From Halomarina halobia (lineage in GTDB: Archaea; Halobacteriota; Halobacteria; Halobacteriales; Haloarculaceae), in NCBI RefSeq assembly GCF_029338575.1, contig NZ_CP119992.1, positions 868,001 through 932,000 of the forward strand: a DNA stretch of 64,000 nucleotides. Direction: 5' to 3'. Below the pieces are notes generated by a model that did not search any database, was not told where the DNA came from, and saw only the letters and a list, made by a program, of their open reading frames with translations. Position numbers and translations under genes: made by a program. This document shows, in pieces, positions 44,642 through 53,490 of the stretch. Each line of letters starts with the position of its first letter. The first letter of the stretch is position 1.

Positions 44642-45835
44642 ATGGGTATATCACGCCGACAGTGGCTCAGCGGCGTCGGGAGTCTCTGTACAGTCGGTCT
44701 CGTGAGCGGTCGCGCCGGAGCGACTACCCGCCACCGCGACCACGGTTCTCGCGATTCGGGCGTCGAAACGGTCGCTTCGGGTCTCGAGGTCCCGTGGGGT
44801 GTGGAGTTCGGTCCCGACGGAACGCTGTATTTCACCGAACGACCGGGGAGAGTCAATCGCCTCCGTCCCGACGGGAGCGTGGACACGCTCGCGGAGTTCC
44901 CCGACACGCGGGCGATCGGTGAGGGGGGACTCCTCGGTCTGGCGCTTTCACCCGCGTTTCCCGCCTCCCGGGCGATGTACTTGTACCAGACGTACGAGGA
45001 CGACGGCATCAAAAACCGGATTATCAGGTGTCACCTGGAGGACGGCAGTCTGCTCCGAGGTGACGTTATTTTCGACGACATTCCCGGCGCGAGCACACAC
45101 GACGGCGGTCGCCTCGCTTTCGGTCCCGACGGTAAGCTATACGTGACGTGCGGCGATGCACAGGAAAGGACGAAGGCCCAGGATCCGCAGACGCTCCACG
45201 GTGCGATCCTTCGGCTCGACCCTGACGGCTCCGTACCCGCGGACAATCCCTTCGGAACCGCCGTCTTCAGCTACGGACACCGGAATCCCGAAGGGCTCGC
45301 CTTTCACCCCGAAACAGGGGAGCTATACAGCACGGAGCACGGACCCGACACCGACGACGAGGTAAATCTCATCCAGCAGGGCCACAATTACGGCTGGCCG
45401 GAGGTAACCGGGCCGAGCGACGACCCCCGATTCACCGATCCTCTCGTCTCGTACACGCCGACGATCGCACCCGCGAGCGCCGAGTTCTACCGCGGCGCGT
45501 TCTACTTCGGAAACCTGGCGGGGAAACACCTCCGCTGTATCACGTTTGCCGACGACCATCGAACGGTGCGAACGGACGAGGCGCTGTTCGCGGACGAGTT
45601 CGGTCGGATCCGCAGCGTCGTCGCCCGAGCGGCCAGTCTCTACTTCACGACGAGCAACCGCGACTCGAGGGGATCACCGGCGTCCGACGACGACCGGATT
45701 CTCCGATGGACGCCGCGGGCCTGCCGCTGTAACGAGGGGAAACGTTCCTGGCGTCCACCGGTGCGACGCGACACGGACGGGGGTCGTCCCTTCCCCGACG
45801 ATACTTTGACGCGTTCGCCGCTCTCTGAGAGGTGA
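44642..45835 (+). CDS. Tat-exported glucose/sorbosone dehydrogenase-like PQQ protein
   Basis: The protein has 397 residues. SRRQWLSGVGSL is a Tat signal, predicting an extracytoplasmic enzyme. The beta-propeller has GLEVPWGVEFGPDG, ERPGRVNRL, EGGLLGLALSPAF, THDGGRLAFGPDGKLYV, YGHRNPEGLAFHP and STEHGPDTDDEVN, all blocks of the soluble aldose sugar dehydrogenase family, which binds PQQ and Ca. The last ~45 residues after RILRWTP are Arg-rich and unlike the family, possibly a run-on. Codon use looks less GC-biased than in neighbours, and the promoter is AT-rich, suggesting later acquisition. Confidence 0.88.
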   Translation: MGISRRQWLSGVGSLCTVGLVSGRAGATTRHRDHGSRDSGVETVASGLEVPWGVEFGPDGTLYFTERPGRVNRLRPDGSVDTLAEFPDTRAIGEGGLLGLALSPAFPASRAMYLYQTYEDDGIKNRIIRCHLEDGSLLRGDVIFDDIPGASTHDGGRLAFGPDGKLYVTCGDAQERTKAQDPQTLHGAILRLDPDGSVPADNPFGTAVFSYGHRNPEGLAFHPETGELYSTEHGPDTDDEVNLIQQGHNYGWPEVTGPSDDPRFTDPLVSYTPTIAPASAEFYRGAFYFGNLAGKHLRCITFADDHRTVRTDEALFADEFGRIRSVVARAASLYFTTSNRDSRGSPASDDDRILRWTPRACRCNEGKRSWRPPVRRDTDGGRPFPDDTLTRSPLSER

Positions 45836-45911
45836 ACCACGCTCCGCCGACCGAGGGGGCATAGCGAGTCGAAACCGTGAACTGATCTCTCACCCCTTAC
45901 ACGAACGATGC

Positions 45912-46757
45912 ATGAGTGAGGACACTCCGGCGGGAGCGTGCTGGTTCGAGGGGGTGAGTCGTGGGGACCTCGACGGTGCGCGCGAAGCCATCGAAACGGG
46001 TTCCGCGGAGTCACCGGCAGACTGGCCCGCGCTGGCGGTCGAGACGGGCTTCGCCGCCGACGAGGACGAGTACTACGCCCTGCTCCGCGAGGCGACCACG
46101 GCCGCCGCCCGCGAGGCGGTCCGGGAGCGCGAGAGCGCGGACGACCGCCAGCTCGTCCACGCGGTGCGCGCGATGGACGACGCCGAGCGCGTGGCGAACG
46201 AACTCGCCGAGCGCGTCGCGGAGTGGGCGGGCAGCCGCTTCGAGGACGCGGGGACCGGCGTCGAGTACGCCCGCGAGGTGGCCGAGGCGGATCCGGCGGG
46301 CCCGACCGACGAGCGCCTCGTCGCGCTCGCGGCGCGGGTCGCCGACCTCGCGGACGAGAGCGAGGCGCTCAGGGGGTACGTCGAGCGGACCGCCCCCGAG
46401 GTCGCGCCGAACCTCTCGACGCTGGCCGGACCGGTGCTCGCCGCGCGGCTGATCGCCCTCGCGGGGGGCCTCGGCGCGCTGGCGAAGAAGCCGAGCGGCA
46501 CCGTGCAGGTGCTGGGCGCGGAGGACGCGCTGTTCGCCCACCTGCGGGGCCGCGGGCCGTCGCCGAAACACGGCGTCATCTACGTCCACGAGTACGTGAA
46601 GGGGACCCGCCCGGATCAGCGGGGGTCGGCCGCGCGGGCGCTCGCGGGCAAGCTCTCGATCGCCGCCCGGGTGGACTACTACTCGGGCGACCCGAAGCCC
46701 GAACTGGCGGCGGAACTGGACGCGCGCATCGAGCGCATCCGGGGGCGGGAGGCGTGA
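45912..46757 (+). CDS. nop5: Nop5 (Nop56/58 family) C/D RNP core protein
   Basis: The 281-residue core protein of archaeal box C/D guide RNPs bridges L7Ae and fibrillarin. After an N-terminal domain and a coiled-coil-like middle there is the Nop domain with VAPNLSTLAGPVLAARLIALAGGL and KKPSGTVQVLGAE. The haloarchaeal form lacks the Lys-rich C-tail. It overlaps flpA by 4 nt. Confidence 0.94.
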   Translation: MSEDTPAGACWFEGVSRGDLDGAREAIETGSAESPADWPALAVETGFAADEDEYYALLREATTAAAREAVRERESADDRQLVHAVRAMDDAERVANELAERVAEWAGSRFEDAGTGVEYAREVAEADPAGPTDERLVALAARVADLADESEALRGYVERTAPEVAPNLSTLAGPVLAARLIALAGGLGALAKKPSGTVQVLGAEDALFAHLRGRGPSPKHGVIYVHEYVKGTRPDQRGSAARALAGKLSIAARVDYYSGDPKPELAAELDARIERIRGREA

Positions 46758-47383
46758 CGCCGTCGCTACCCGCGGGCGTCGAGCGCCGGCCGTTCGACGG
46801 TCGGGAGCGCCTCGCGACCCGTGGCGAACCCGTCTACGGCGAGCCGACCGACGGGGGCTGGCGGCTGTGGGACGCCCGCCGCTCGAAGCTCGGCGCGATG
46901 CTGGAGAAGGGGATGGACACCGGCCTCGCGGGCGGCGAGACCGTCCTCTACCTCGGCGCGGCCTCCGGGACGACGGCGAGCCACGTCGCCGACTTCGCCG
47001 GCCCGACCTACGCGGTCGAGTTCGCCGCCCGCCCCGCCCGCGACCTGCTCTCGGTCGCCGAGTCCCGCCCGAACCTCTTCCCGCTGCTCAAGGACGCGCG
47101 GAGGCCCGAGACGTACGCGCACGTCGTCGAGCCGGTGGACGCGATCGTGCAGGACGTCGCCACCCGCGGGCAGGCGCGCGTCGCGACCGCGAACCGGCGG
47201 TTCCTCCGCGAGGGGGGCCGCCTGCTCGCCGCCGTGAAGGCGCGCAGCGAGGACGTGACCGCGGACCCCGCCGACGTCTTCGACGCCTTCCTCGACGACC
47301 TGGCGGGCTACGAGGTGCTCGGGACCGCCCGCCTCGAACCGTTCCACGACGATCACCTCGCCGTCGTCGCGCGGCGGGTCTGA
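46754..47383 (+). CDS. flpA: Fibrillarin-like rRNA/tRNA 2'-O-methyltransferase
   Basis: This 209-residue methyltransferase is the catalytic partner of Nop5 in C/D RNPs. YLGAASGTTASHVAD is the SAM motif, YAVEFAARPARDLL follows, and DAIVQDVA and AVKARSED are fibrillarin blocks. The GTG start overlaps the nop5 stop. The length is normal for archaeal FlpA. Confidence 0.95.
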   Translation: MTPSLPAGVERRPFDGRERLATRGEPVYGEPTDGGWRLWDARRSKLGAMLEKGMDTGLAGGETVLYLGAASGTTASHVADFAGPTYAVEFAARPARDLLSVAESRPNLFPLLKDARRPETYAHVVEPVDAIVQDVATRGQARVATANRRFLREGGRLLAAVKARSEDVTADPADVFDAFLDDLAGYEVLGTARLEPFHDDHLAVVARRV

Positions 47384-47419
47384 CGCACGCTTTTGCCCTC
47401 GGCGTCCCTACGGTGGTCC

Positions 47420-47875
47420 ATGAGTCTCGACGCGGAGGCCCCCGACCCCCCCGAACTCCAGCACGCGCTCGACCCCGACGACTACGCGGACGCGGACGTG
47501 ATGGGCGACGAGTACCGCCGCGAGGAACTGGAGGCGTTCCTCCGCGACGGCGCGTGGGAGCGGTCGTTCAACGAGTGGCGCGAGCACACCGACGTCGGCG
47601 AGACGGAGTGGGGGATCGTCCTCGACCTCGATCTCGTCTCGGAGTTCGACTTCTTCTGGGACGACTTCGCCGGGCGGGTGGGCTATCACGCCCCCGGCCT
47701 CCCCGAGGACTGGCGCGAGCGCGACCTCCACCCCGACCTCGACTCCTGGGGCAAGGTGTCGGCCATCAACGCCGGCCTGACCGAACTCGGTCAGGTCGTC
47801 TCCGACGTGCTCAAGGAGGAGTACATCGACTGGGAGTCCGAGTTCGAAGCGCCCGACGACCTCCCGGACTTCTAG
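47420..47875 (+). CDS. Conserved haloarchaeal acidic protein, unknown
   Basis: The protein has 151 residues, very acidic and rich in Asp, Glu and Trp, with no signal or membrane segment. Blocks such as MGDEYRREELEAFL, ETEWGIVLDLDL and SWGKVSAINAGLTELGQVVSDVLKEEYIDW suggest a compact helical fold. The ATG at 47420 is preferred to the upstream frame extension. I do not know the family or function. It lies between flpA and the DUF5799 gene. Confidence 0.75.
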   Translation: MSLDAEAPDPPELQHALDPDDYADADVMGDEYRREELEAFLRDGAWERSFNEWREHTDVGETEWGIVLDLDLVSEFDFFWDDFAGRVGYHAPGLPEDWRERDLHPDLDSWGKVSAINAGLTELGQVVSDVLKEEYIDWESEFEAPDDLPDF

Positions 47876-47914
47876 CGAGCGGGGTTTGATAGCCCGGCGG
47901 ATCCAACGGCCGGT

Positions 47915-48391
47915 ATGACAGACTGGACCGACCGCATCGTCGGCGCGCGCATGGCGACCGACCGGGCGTTCGAGGAGCGCATCGAGGCCTCCGAGTTCAC
48001 CCGACAGCAGTGGGGGCTGATCATGACCGCGACCGAGTTCGAGATCGAACACCCCGAGGACCCCGAGCGGGCGCGCCTCGTCGGGAACACCGAGAGCCTC
48101 CCCGCCGTCGTCCCCGAACTGGAGCGCATGGCGAACCGGGGACCGATGGGGGCGGGCGGCGCGGGCGCGGGCAGTTCCTCCGGCGGCGGGGGCGGTGGCG
48201 GACTGTTCGGCTCCATCAAGAGCGCGCTCGGCCTCGGCGGTGGCGGCGGCGACAGCTTCGACGAGGAGAAGGTGCGGCGGGCGGACGCGCTCGTCGCGGA
48301 GTACGCCGAACGCCTGCAGGCGTTCCTGGAGGATCGCGGACGGTGGGACGAGATCAGGGAAGCGGCGAGCGAGGGGGAGAGGGGGGAGTAG
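47915..48391 (+). CDS. DUF5799 family protein
   Basis: The protein has 158 residues. The N-terminal helical part TDWTDRIVGARMATDRAFEER and WGLIMTATEFEIE match the haloarchaeal DUF5799 family as I know it. A Gly/Ser-rich linker (about 80-115) leads to a C-terminal helix. The function is unknown. TTTGATAG about 28 nt upstream could be its TATA element. Confidence 0.8.
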   Translation: MTDWTDRIVGARMATDRAFEERIEASEFTRQQWGLIMTATEFEIEHPEDPERARLVGNTESLPAVVPELERMANRGPMGAGGAGAGSSSGGGGGGGLFGSIKSALGLGGGGGDSFDEEKVRRADALVAEYAERLQAFLEDRGRWDEIREAASEGERGE

Positions 48392-49372
48392 TCAGCCCAG
48401 CCGTCCGACGATCGCGTCGGTCACGTCCTCGGTAGTCGCACTCCCGCCCAGGTCGGGCGTGCGCGGGCCGTCCTCCAGGACGGCCTCGACCGCCGAGCGG
48501 ACGCGCGCGCCCTCCTCGTCGTGCCCGAGGTGTTCGAGCAGCATCGCCGCGCTCAGGATCGTCGCCACGGGGTTGGCGATCCCCTCGCCGGCGATGTCCG
48601 GCGCGGTGCCGTGGACGGGTTCGAACAGCGCGTTGTCGTCGCCGACGTTGGCGCTCGGGAGGAGGCCGAGCCCGCCGACGAGCCCCGCCGCGAGGTCCGA
48701 GAGCACGTCCCCCGCGAGGTTCGGGCAGATCACGACGCCGTACTCCTCCGGGCGGAGGACGAGGTGCATCGCGAGCGCGTCCATCAGCGCCTCCTCGTGG
48801 GCCGCGCCGCGCTCGTCGGCGACGGCGCGCACCGCGTCGAGGAACTGCCCGTCGGTGGTGCGCATCACGTTCGCCTTGTGCGCGACGGTGACGTCGTCGC
48901 CGCGCGCCTCGGTGTAGTCGAAGCCGAACTCGGCGATGCGCCGGGAGGCCTCCTCGGTGACGACGCGGGTGAGCGTCGTCACGCCCGGCGCGATCTCGCT
49001 CTCGATGCCCGCGTAGACGCCCTCGGTGTTCTCGCGGACGAACACGAGGTCCGTCTCGGGTTTGAGCGCGTCCACGCCGGGGTAGGCCCGGGCGGGCCGG
49101 ACGTTCGCGTACCCCCCCACCGCGGCCCGTAGTGGGAGGATCACGTCCGCGGCGGTCTCCCCGGCCGCGCCGAACAGGGTGGCGTCGGCCCCGCTGACGA
49201 CCTCGACCGTCCCCTCGGGGAGCGCCTCGCCGGTCTCGTCGCGGACGCGGTCGCCCGCCTCGGCCTCGACGAACTCGATGTCGACGGGGAGCGCCGAGAG
49301 CACCTCGACGGCGGCCGGGACGACCTCCCGCCCGATCCCGTCGCCGGGGACGACGGCGATCCGGTCAGTCAT
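48392..49372 (-). CDS. leuB: 3-isopropylmalate dehydrogenase
   Basis: This 326-residue enzyme oxidises and decarboxylates 3-isopropylmalate in leucine synthesis with [17 protein letters not shown] is the N-terminus, [13 protein letters not shown] holds the substrate arginine region, [13 protein letters not shown] follows, and [22 protein letters not shown] is the cofactor/metal block. Family members may also act on methylmalate. It is the last gene of the ilvB-leuB operon and overlaps leuD by 8 nt. Confidence 0.93.
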   Translation of the reverse strand: MTDRIAVVPGDGIGREVVPAAVEVLSALPVDIEFVEAEAGDRVRDETGEALPEGTVEVVSGADATLFGAAGETAADVILPLRAAVGGYANVRPARAYPGVDALKPETDLVFVRENTEGVYAGIESEIAPGVTTLTRVVTEEASRRIAEFGFDYTEARGDDVTVAHKANVMRTTDGQFLDAVRAVADERGAAHEEALMDALAMHLVLRPEEYGVVICPNLAGDVLSDLAAGLVGGLGLLPSANVGDDNALFEPVHGTAPDIAGEGIANPVATILSAAMLLEHLGHDEEGARVRSAVEAVLEDGPRTPDLGGSATTEDVTDAIVGRLG

Positions 49373-50027
49373 CGACGTACGGGAGCGAGGCTGCCGTGGC
49401 CTCGATCCCCTCCTCGTTCGCGGCCATGAGGGCCGTGGTGTCCCACTTCCCCTCGACCAGCGCGGTGCGTTGGGTCTCGTCGACGGACGCTTCGACCGTC
49501 ACGTCGTCGTAGCTGACGCGCTCTGCGGCCACGTCCACGGCGACCGGTTCGTCGGGGTGCGCGTCGACGAAGTCCTGGAGGGCCTCGATCGCCCCCGCGT
49601 CGGCGGTGACGGTCGGGATGCCGAGCGCGAGGCAGTTGCCCGCGAAGATCTCGGCGAAGCTCTCGCCCACCACCGCGTCGATCCCCCAGCGCATGAGCGC
49701 CTGTGGGGCGTGCTCGCGCGAGGAGCCGCAGCCGAAGTTGCTGTTCACGACGAGCACCGAGGCGTCCCGAAAGCGCGCCTCGTTGAACGGGTGGTCCTTC
49801 GGCTCGTCGTCCACTTCGACGGCTTCGCCGTCTCCGTCTCGCGGCTCCGGAGGAGCCGCGCTGTCGTACCGCTGGTCGAAGAACGCGAACTCGCCGATGC
49901 CGTCGAAGGTGACGACCTTCAGGAAGCGCGCCGGGATGATCTGGTCCGTGTCGATGTCGTCGCCGCGGACCGGGACGCCCGTCCCCTCGACGCGGCGGAC
50001 GGGCTCCGCGCCCTCACCCTGACTCAT
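49365..50027 (-). CDS. leuD: 3-isopropylmalate dehydratase small subunit
   Basis: This 220-residue protein is the swivel domain that completes the LeuC active site. [15 protein letters not shown] and [17 protein letters not shown] are diagnostic. The ATG at 50027 overlaps the leuC stop (ATGA). The length is slightly above the usual because of an acidic insertion near 55-75. Confidence 0.94.
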   Translation of the reverse strand: MSQGEGAEPVRRVEGTGVPVRGDDIDTDQIIPARFLKVVTFDGIGEFAFFDQRYDSAAPPEPRDGDGEAVEVDDEPKDHPFNEARFRDASVLVVNSNFGCGSSREHAPQALMRWGIDAVVGESFAEIFAGNCLALGIPTVTADAGAIEALQDFVDAHPDEPVAVDVAAERVSYDDVTVEASVDETQRTALVEGKWDTTALMAANEEGIEATAASLPYVDD

Positions 50028-51445
50028 GCGACGGCCACCTCCGGCAGCTCCCGTACGTCCGTCACCTCGCCGGTCACGGCGGCGGCGGCGACCATCGCCG
50101 GACTCATGAGGATCGTCCGACCCTCGGGGCTGCCCTGCCGGCCGACGAAGTTGCGGTTCGAGGAGGAGGCACAGACCTCGTCGCCCACCAGCTGGTCCTC
50201 GTTCATCCCGAGGCACATCGAGCAGCCCGCGGCCCGCCAGTCGAAGCCCGCCTCGCGGAACACGTCGTCCAGCCCCTCGGCCTCGGCGGCGGCCTTCACC
50301 CGCTGGCTACCGGGGACGACCATCGCCCGCACGTCGGGGTGGACCTCGCGCCCGCGGACGACGCGCGCGGCGTCGCGCAGGTCGGAGAGCCGGGCGTTGG
50401 TGCAGGAGCCGAGGAAGGCGACGTCCACTGGGTAGCCCTCCATCGTCTCGCCGGGCGTGACGCGCATGTGCTCCTGGGCGCGCGCCGCCACCTCCCGCTT
50501 CCCGTCCGGGAGGTCCTCGGGATCGGGGATCGGATCGGAGATGCCGACGCCCTGGCCGGGCGTGGTTCCCCAGGTGACCATCGGCTCCAGGGCGGAGCCG
50601 TCGAGTTCGTACACGTCGTCGTACTCGGCGTCCGCGTCGGAGCGAATCGACTCCCAGTACTCGCGCAGTCGGTCGAACCGCTCCGGGTCGTCCCGGAAGG
50701 CGTCGGTCTCGCGCAGCCACTCGTAGGTCGTCCCGTCGGGGTTGACGTAACCCGTGCGCGCGCCGGCCTCGACGGACATGTTGCAGATGCTCATCCGGCC
50801 CTCCATCGACAGCGACTCGACGGCCTCGCCCGCGTACTCGTAGACGTAGCCGACGCCGCCGTCGGTGCCGAGGTCGCGGATGAGCGCGAGGATCACGTCC
50901 TTGGCCGTGACGCCCTCGCCGAGTTCGCCGGTGACCTCGATCCGGCGCACCTGCTTCTTCTCCAGCGCGATGCACTGCGTGGCGAGCACGTCGCGGATCT
51001 GACTCGTCCCGATGCCGAACGCGAGCGCGCCGAACGCGCCGTGCGTGCAGGTGTGGGAGTCCCCGCAGACGATAGTCATCCCGGGCTGGGTGAGCCCCTG
51101 CTCCGGACCGATGACGTGGACGATGCCCTGCCGGCCCGTCGTCGGGTCGTCGAAGTCGATGGCGCTGTCGGCGACGTTCGACTCCAGCGCCGACATCATC
51201 TCCTCGGCGGCCTCGTCGGCGTAGGGCCGGGACTGGTCCGCCGTCGGGACGATGTGATCCACCGTCGCGTGCGTGCGGTCCGGGCGGGCGACCTCCAGGC
51301 CGCGCTCCTCGAGCATGCCGAACGCCTGCGGGCTGGTCACCTCGTGGACGAGGTGGAGGCCGACGAACAGCTGATCCTGCCCGCTCGGCAGCGTGCCCAC
51401 GCGGTGACGGTCCCACACCTTGTCGTAGAGCGTTCCCCGACTCAT
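50024..51445 (-). CDS. leuC: 3-isopropylmalate dehydratase large subunit
   Basis: The protein has 473 residues. It carries the 4Fe-4S cluster for isomerising 2- to 3-isopropylmalate. Cluster cysteines are in [12 protein letters not shown] and [35 protein letters not shown] is the aconitase-fold signature. It sits between the unknown 113-residue gene and leuD. Confidence 0.95.
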   Translation of the reverse strand: MSRGTLYDKVWDRHRVGTLPSGQDQLFVGLHLVHEVTSPQAFGMLEERGLEVARPDRTHATVDHIVPTADQSRPYADEAAEEMMSALESNVADSAIDFDDPTTGRQGIVHVIGPEQGLTQPGMTIVCGDSHTCTHGAFGALAFGIGTSQIRDVLATQCIALEKKQVRRIEVTGELGEGVTAKDVILALIRDLGTDGGVGYVYEYAGEAVESLSMEGRMSICNMSVEAGARTGYVNPDGTTYEWLRETDAFRDDPERFDRLREYWESIRSDADAEYDDVYELDGSALEPMVTWGTTPGQGVGISDPIPDPEDLPDGKREVAARAQEHMRVTPGETMEGYPVDVAFLGSCTNARLSDLRDAARVVRGREVHPDVRAMVVPGSQRVKAAAEAEGLDDVFREAGFDWRAAGCSMCLGMNEDQLVGDEVCASSSNRNFVGRQGSPEGRTILMSPAMVAAAAVTGEVTDVRELPEVAVA

Positions 51446-51479
51446 CGTCGTACTCCTACGGGCCGTACGCTATTCACGT

Positions 51480-51821
51480 TCACGCGGACTCCCCGCGGCC
51501 CTCGCCGCTCGCGCCGCTCTCTCGGGGCTCCTGGGCCTCCTCGCCGCGCTCGTGGACGCGGTTCACCCCCTCGCCGTGCGGCGGCTCGTGGTCGACGTCA
51601 CCCAGCGTCGGGTCGTCCCCGGCGGGCTCGCGCGCCGGGTCGCGCCCGCCGTCGGCGGCGACGAACGGGCCGCGCTCGTAGACGACGCTGTCGCCGAACG
51701 CCTCGTCGGTGTAGGGGTTCGTGTGGCTCAGCTCGCCGAGCGTCCGTCGGTAGGTCGGCGACCCGGTTCGTCGGTCCGCGTCGGTCGTGTCGGTCGTGTC
51801 GGTTGCTGGTTCGCGTGTCAT
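51480..51821 (-). CDS. Unknown small acidic protein inside the ilv-leu operon
   Basis: The protein has 113 residues, mostly polar and low complexity, with one ordered-looking block: YRRTLGELSHTNPYTDEAFGDSVVYERGPF. It lies 9 nt after ilvC and 34 nt before leuC in the same orientation, so it is part of the operon. I recognise no domain. Such a gene between ilvC and leuC is not explained by known pathway steps; it could be a regulator or assembly factor. Confidence 0.7.
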   Translation of the reverse strand: MTREPATDTTDTTDADRRTGSPTYRRTLGELSHTNPYTDEAFGDSVVYERGPFVAADGGRDPAREPAGDDPTLGDVDHEPPHGEGVNRVHERGEEAQEPRESGASGEGRGESA

Positions 51822-51830
51822 CGTCTGGTC

Positions 51831-52865
51831 TCAGTCGTCCGCCGGCGGTTTCGGCGTCCGGTCCGCCTCCTCCTCCGCCCACGCGAACAGCGAGCGCAGC
51901 TGCGCGCCGACCTCCTCGATGTCGTGCTCCATCTCGGCCTGTCGACGCTGGGTGTAGCTCGGGCGGCCCGCCTGGTTCTCCGCGATCCACTCGCGGGCGA
52001 ACTCGCCGTTCTGGACCCCCTCGAGTATCCCCTGCATGTTCTCGCGCACGTGGTCGTCGACGATCTCCTCGCCGCGGGTGAGCCCGCCGTACTCGGCGGT
52101 GTCGGAGACGGAGTTCCACATCTCTGCCAGCCCGCCCTCGTAGAACAGATCCACGATGAGCTTCATCTCGTTCAGGCACTCGAAGTAGGCCATCTCGGGG
52201 CTGTAGCCCGCCTCGACGAGCGTCTCGTAGCCGCCCTTGATCAGGGCCGTGATGCCGCCACAGAGCACCGCCTGCTCGCCGAAGAGGTCCGTCTCGGTCT
52301 CCTCCCGGAAGCTCGTCTCGATGACGCCCGCCCGGGTGCAGCCGATCGCCTGCGCGTAGGCGAGCGCCTCCTGCCTCGCCTCGCCGGTGGCGTCGCGGTA
52401 GATCGCGAGCAGGCCGGGGGTGCCCTCGCCGGCCTCGAAGTTGCGCCGGACGAGGTGACCCGGCGACTTCGGCGCGATCATCGTCACGTCCACGTCCTCG
52501 GGCGGGCGGATCTGGTTGTAGTGGACGTTGAACCCGTGGGCGAACATCAGCGTGTTCCCCGCCTCCAGTTCGTCGGCTATGTCCTCGAACACCGCCGGCT
52601 GGACGGTGTCGGGGACGAGCATCACGACCACGTCCGCGTCGGCGGCCGCCTCCCTCGGGGTGGCTACCCGGAGGCCGTCCTCGCGGGCCGCGTCGCGCGA
52701 AGAGGAGCCCTCGTGCAGGCCGACCACCACGTCGACCCCGCTGTCCGCGAGGTTGAGCGCGTGGGCGTGGCCCTGGCTGCCGTAGCCGAGGACGGCTACG
52801 GTCTTGTCGGTGATGTAGTCGGACTGTGCGTCGTCGTCGTAGTAGATGGTCGCGTTGTCACTCAT
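51831..52865 (-). CDS. ilvC: Ketol-acid reductoisomerase (class I)
   Basis: The 344-residue enzyme isomerises and reduces acetolactate/acetohydroxybutyrate with NAD(P)[14 protein letters not shown] is the Rossmann motif, [12 protein letters not shown] the cofactor-specificity loop, and [12 protein letters not shown] then [16 protein letters not shown] are metal and active-site blocks. The short form without duplication marks class I. Its start overlaps the ilvN stop by 8 nt. Confidence 0.96.
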   Translation of the reverse strand: MSDNATIYYDDDAQSDYITDKTVAVLGYGSQGHAHALNLADSGVDVVVGLHEGSSSRDAAREDGLRVATPREAAADADVVVMLVPDTVQPAVFEDIADELEAGNTLMFAHGFNVHYNQIRPPEDVDVTMIAPKSPGHLVRRNFEAGEGTPGLLAIYRDATGEARQEALAYAQAIGCTRAGVIETSFREETETDLFGEQAVLCGGITALIKGGYETLVEAGYSPEMAYFECLNEMKLIVDLFYEGGLAEMWNSVSDTAEYGGLTRGEEIVDDHVRENMQGILEGVQNGEFAREWIAENQAGRPSYTQRRQAEMEHDIEEVGAQLRSLFAWAEEEADRTPKPPADD

Positions 52866-53490
52866 TGGTCTGCGTCTGCGTTCGCATGCGTTCGTAGCGC
52901 TCCTCCTCGGCGTCGGTCGTCCACTCGTCGCCGCGCGCCAGCGCGGTCTGTCCCGTCCGGGCGAGCTCGCGGATGCCGAACTGTCGGAAGGCGTCGATCG
53001 CGTCGTCGATCTTCTGCTCGTCGCCGGTTATCTCGACGGTGATGGTGCGCGGGCCGGCGTCGAGCGTCCGGCCGTCGTACATCTGGGTTATCGCGTTGAC
53101 CTTGTCGGGCTCGTCGCCGTGGACCTTCAACACGACGAGTTCGCGCCGGACGGCGTCGCCTCCGAGTTCGCGGACCGAGATGACGGGCTGGAGCTTCAGG
53201 AGCTGCTTCTCCACCTGCCGGACGCCGGGCTCCGGCTCCTCGATGACCAGCGTGATGCGCGCCGTCTCGGGGTTGGTCGTCGACCCGACGGTCAGCGACT
53301 CGATGTTGAACTGCCGCCGACTGACGAGTCCGGAGACCTTCGCCAGCACGCCGGGTTCGTGGTAGACGAGCGCCGAGATGGCGGTCCGCCGCGGTTCGTG
53401 GGTCGCCTCCGCGTGCGGGTCGACGCGGATGCCCTGCGCCGAGCGCCGACCCGCCGGACGGGGACGCTCCTCGGGGGCCGGTCCCCGCAT
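52858..53490 (-). CDS. ilvN: Acetolactate synthase small (regulatory) subunit
   Basis: This 210-residue protein has an N-terminal ACT domain ([29 protein letters not shown]), the usual valine-sensing module, and the C-terminal ALS_SS_C domain ([35 protein letters not shown]). The first 35 residues are a polar extension. The start shares one base with the ilvB stop (TGATG). Confidence 0.94.
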   Translation of the reverse strand: MRGPAPEERPRPAGRRSAQGIRVDPHAEATHEPRRTAISALVYHEPGVLAKVSGLVSRRQFNIESLTVGSTTNPETARITLVIEEPEPGVRQVEKQLLKLQPVISVRELGGDAVRRELVVLKVHGDEPDKVNAITQMYDGRTLDAGPRTITVEITGDEQKIDDAIDAFRQFGIRELARTGQTALARGDEWTTDAEEERYERMRTQTQTNE

